Assembly: GCA_037783415.1 (NCBI GenBank)
Contig: JAZGTN010000070.1
Location: forward strand, 10,485,001 to 10,549,000
Reading direction: 5' to 3'
DNA: 64,000 bases
Source: Leptasterias polaris
Lineage: Eukaryota > Echinodermata > Asteroidea > Forcipulatida > Asteriidae
Every line of letters starts with the position of its first letter. Position 1 is the stretch's first letter. The translations under genes were made by a program, and so were the position numbers. Shown here in pieces: positions 63,542 through 64,000 of this stretch. The notes beneath the pieces were generated by a model. The model was not told the origin of the DNA and searched no databases. It worked only from the letters and a program-made list of their open reading frames with translations.

Positions 63542-64000
63542 GTAAAGAATAACTGTATGTTGTAAGAAAATACCAAAGTAATCAACCCGAGGGTAAACTG
63601 ACCAGGTAAATTTTAAATTCTGGGTTGAACCAACAAACCAATTTACTAGAACAGGATTTGAACCTTCGACCTGGGATCGTTGGTTGAATTCCACTCTCGT
63701 AAATCTTTCTTTGTTCAACCCAAAATAATTTTGAAAACATGATAGTTGATTTGTAGATATTTTGTTCATCTGTTTGAAGATTCCCTCCCCTCCCCCTTCT
63801 CCCCCATAGCGACTGCAAGCTGTTTTTATCAAAATACAGAAAGTAACCTTAAACGACTTGTCCCAAAATGTTTAAAGTGACCACAAACGGCTTGTACCAA
63901 AACACCTATAGTGGCCACAAACGGCTTTTGTCCCCAAAATACCCATACCGTAGACAAAATGGCATGTACTGCAAACAATACAAAAATACCTATAGCGGTT
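63542..64000. other. PHTF intron, window end
   Basis: It contains a decayed minus-strand SINE-like head near 63640-63720 (GGATTTGAACC, inverse of GGTTCAAATCC) and, at the very end, a degenerate ~35-bp repeat (CCACAAACGGCTTGTACCAA, with AAATACCTATAG) that runs off the window. Confidence 0.5.

Noticed and set aside
63811..63846. Possible next PHTF exon after CTTCTCCCCCATAG
   Set aside because: The acceptor looks good, but the peptide RLQAVFIKIQK does not resemble the conserved RLLFAKLFGHL continuation, and a convincing donor is missing.

Overview
The window is animal genomic DNA: genes are split by long introns with GT..AG junctions, and most of the sequence is transposon-derived. The density and kind of repeats (tRNA-derived SINEs with a conserved central domain, many TTAA-flanked MITEs, palindromic elements) and the divergence of the recognisable proteins from vertebrate orthologues suggest a marine deuterostome, most likely an echinoderm and possibly a sea star. 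That placement is an inference from repeat style and protein similarity.

Genes, left to right. (1) A minus-strand secreted SRCR-domain gene: a signal-peptide exon at 12196-12268 and an SRCR exon at 1117-1476, with matching phase-1 junctions. The gene runs off the left end. Its ~10.7 kb intron holds a SINE, an apparently intact Mutator-like transposase gene (6385-8487) between two identical 480-bp direct repeats, and a plus-strand THAP-domain exon (9696-10172). (2) A decayed minus-strand copy (about 20000-23130) of a multicopy marine-invertebrate gene family. (3) A three-exon plus-strand NADPH-dependent FMN reductase-like gene (27977-33413, 198 aa, complete). (4) A single-exon minus-strand TMEM60 orthologue (39131-39529). 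(5) A plus-strand PHTF gene with ten phase-consistent coding exons from 44124 to 63541; its first coding exon was not found and its 3' end lies beyond the window. TMEM60 and PHTF are head-to-head neighbours, as TMEM60 and PHTF2 are in human.

The rest is repeats: at least seven copies of a TTAA-flanked MITE, four other MITE families with two copies each, LINE 3' ends, several minisatellites (31, 59, ~85, ~23 and 51 bp units), a ~1 kb inverted repeat starting a few bases after a PHTF exon, and a ~2.5 kb element rich in TGACGTCA palindromes inside a PHTF intron.

The most unusual structure is 4962-9557. A DDE transposase gene lies between two identical 480-bp copies of a TIR-bounded unit. The outer flanks match (ACTT/ACTT) and the inner flanks match (TATA/TATA). 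This is what a composite transposon, or a circle integrated by recombination at a pre-existing copy, would leave. No prokaryotic genes, CRISPR arrays or rRNA genes were seen.
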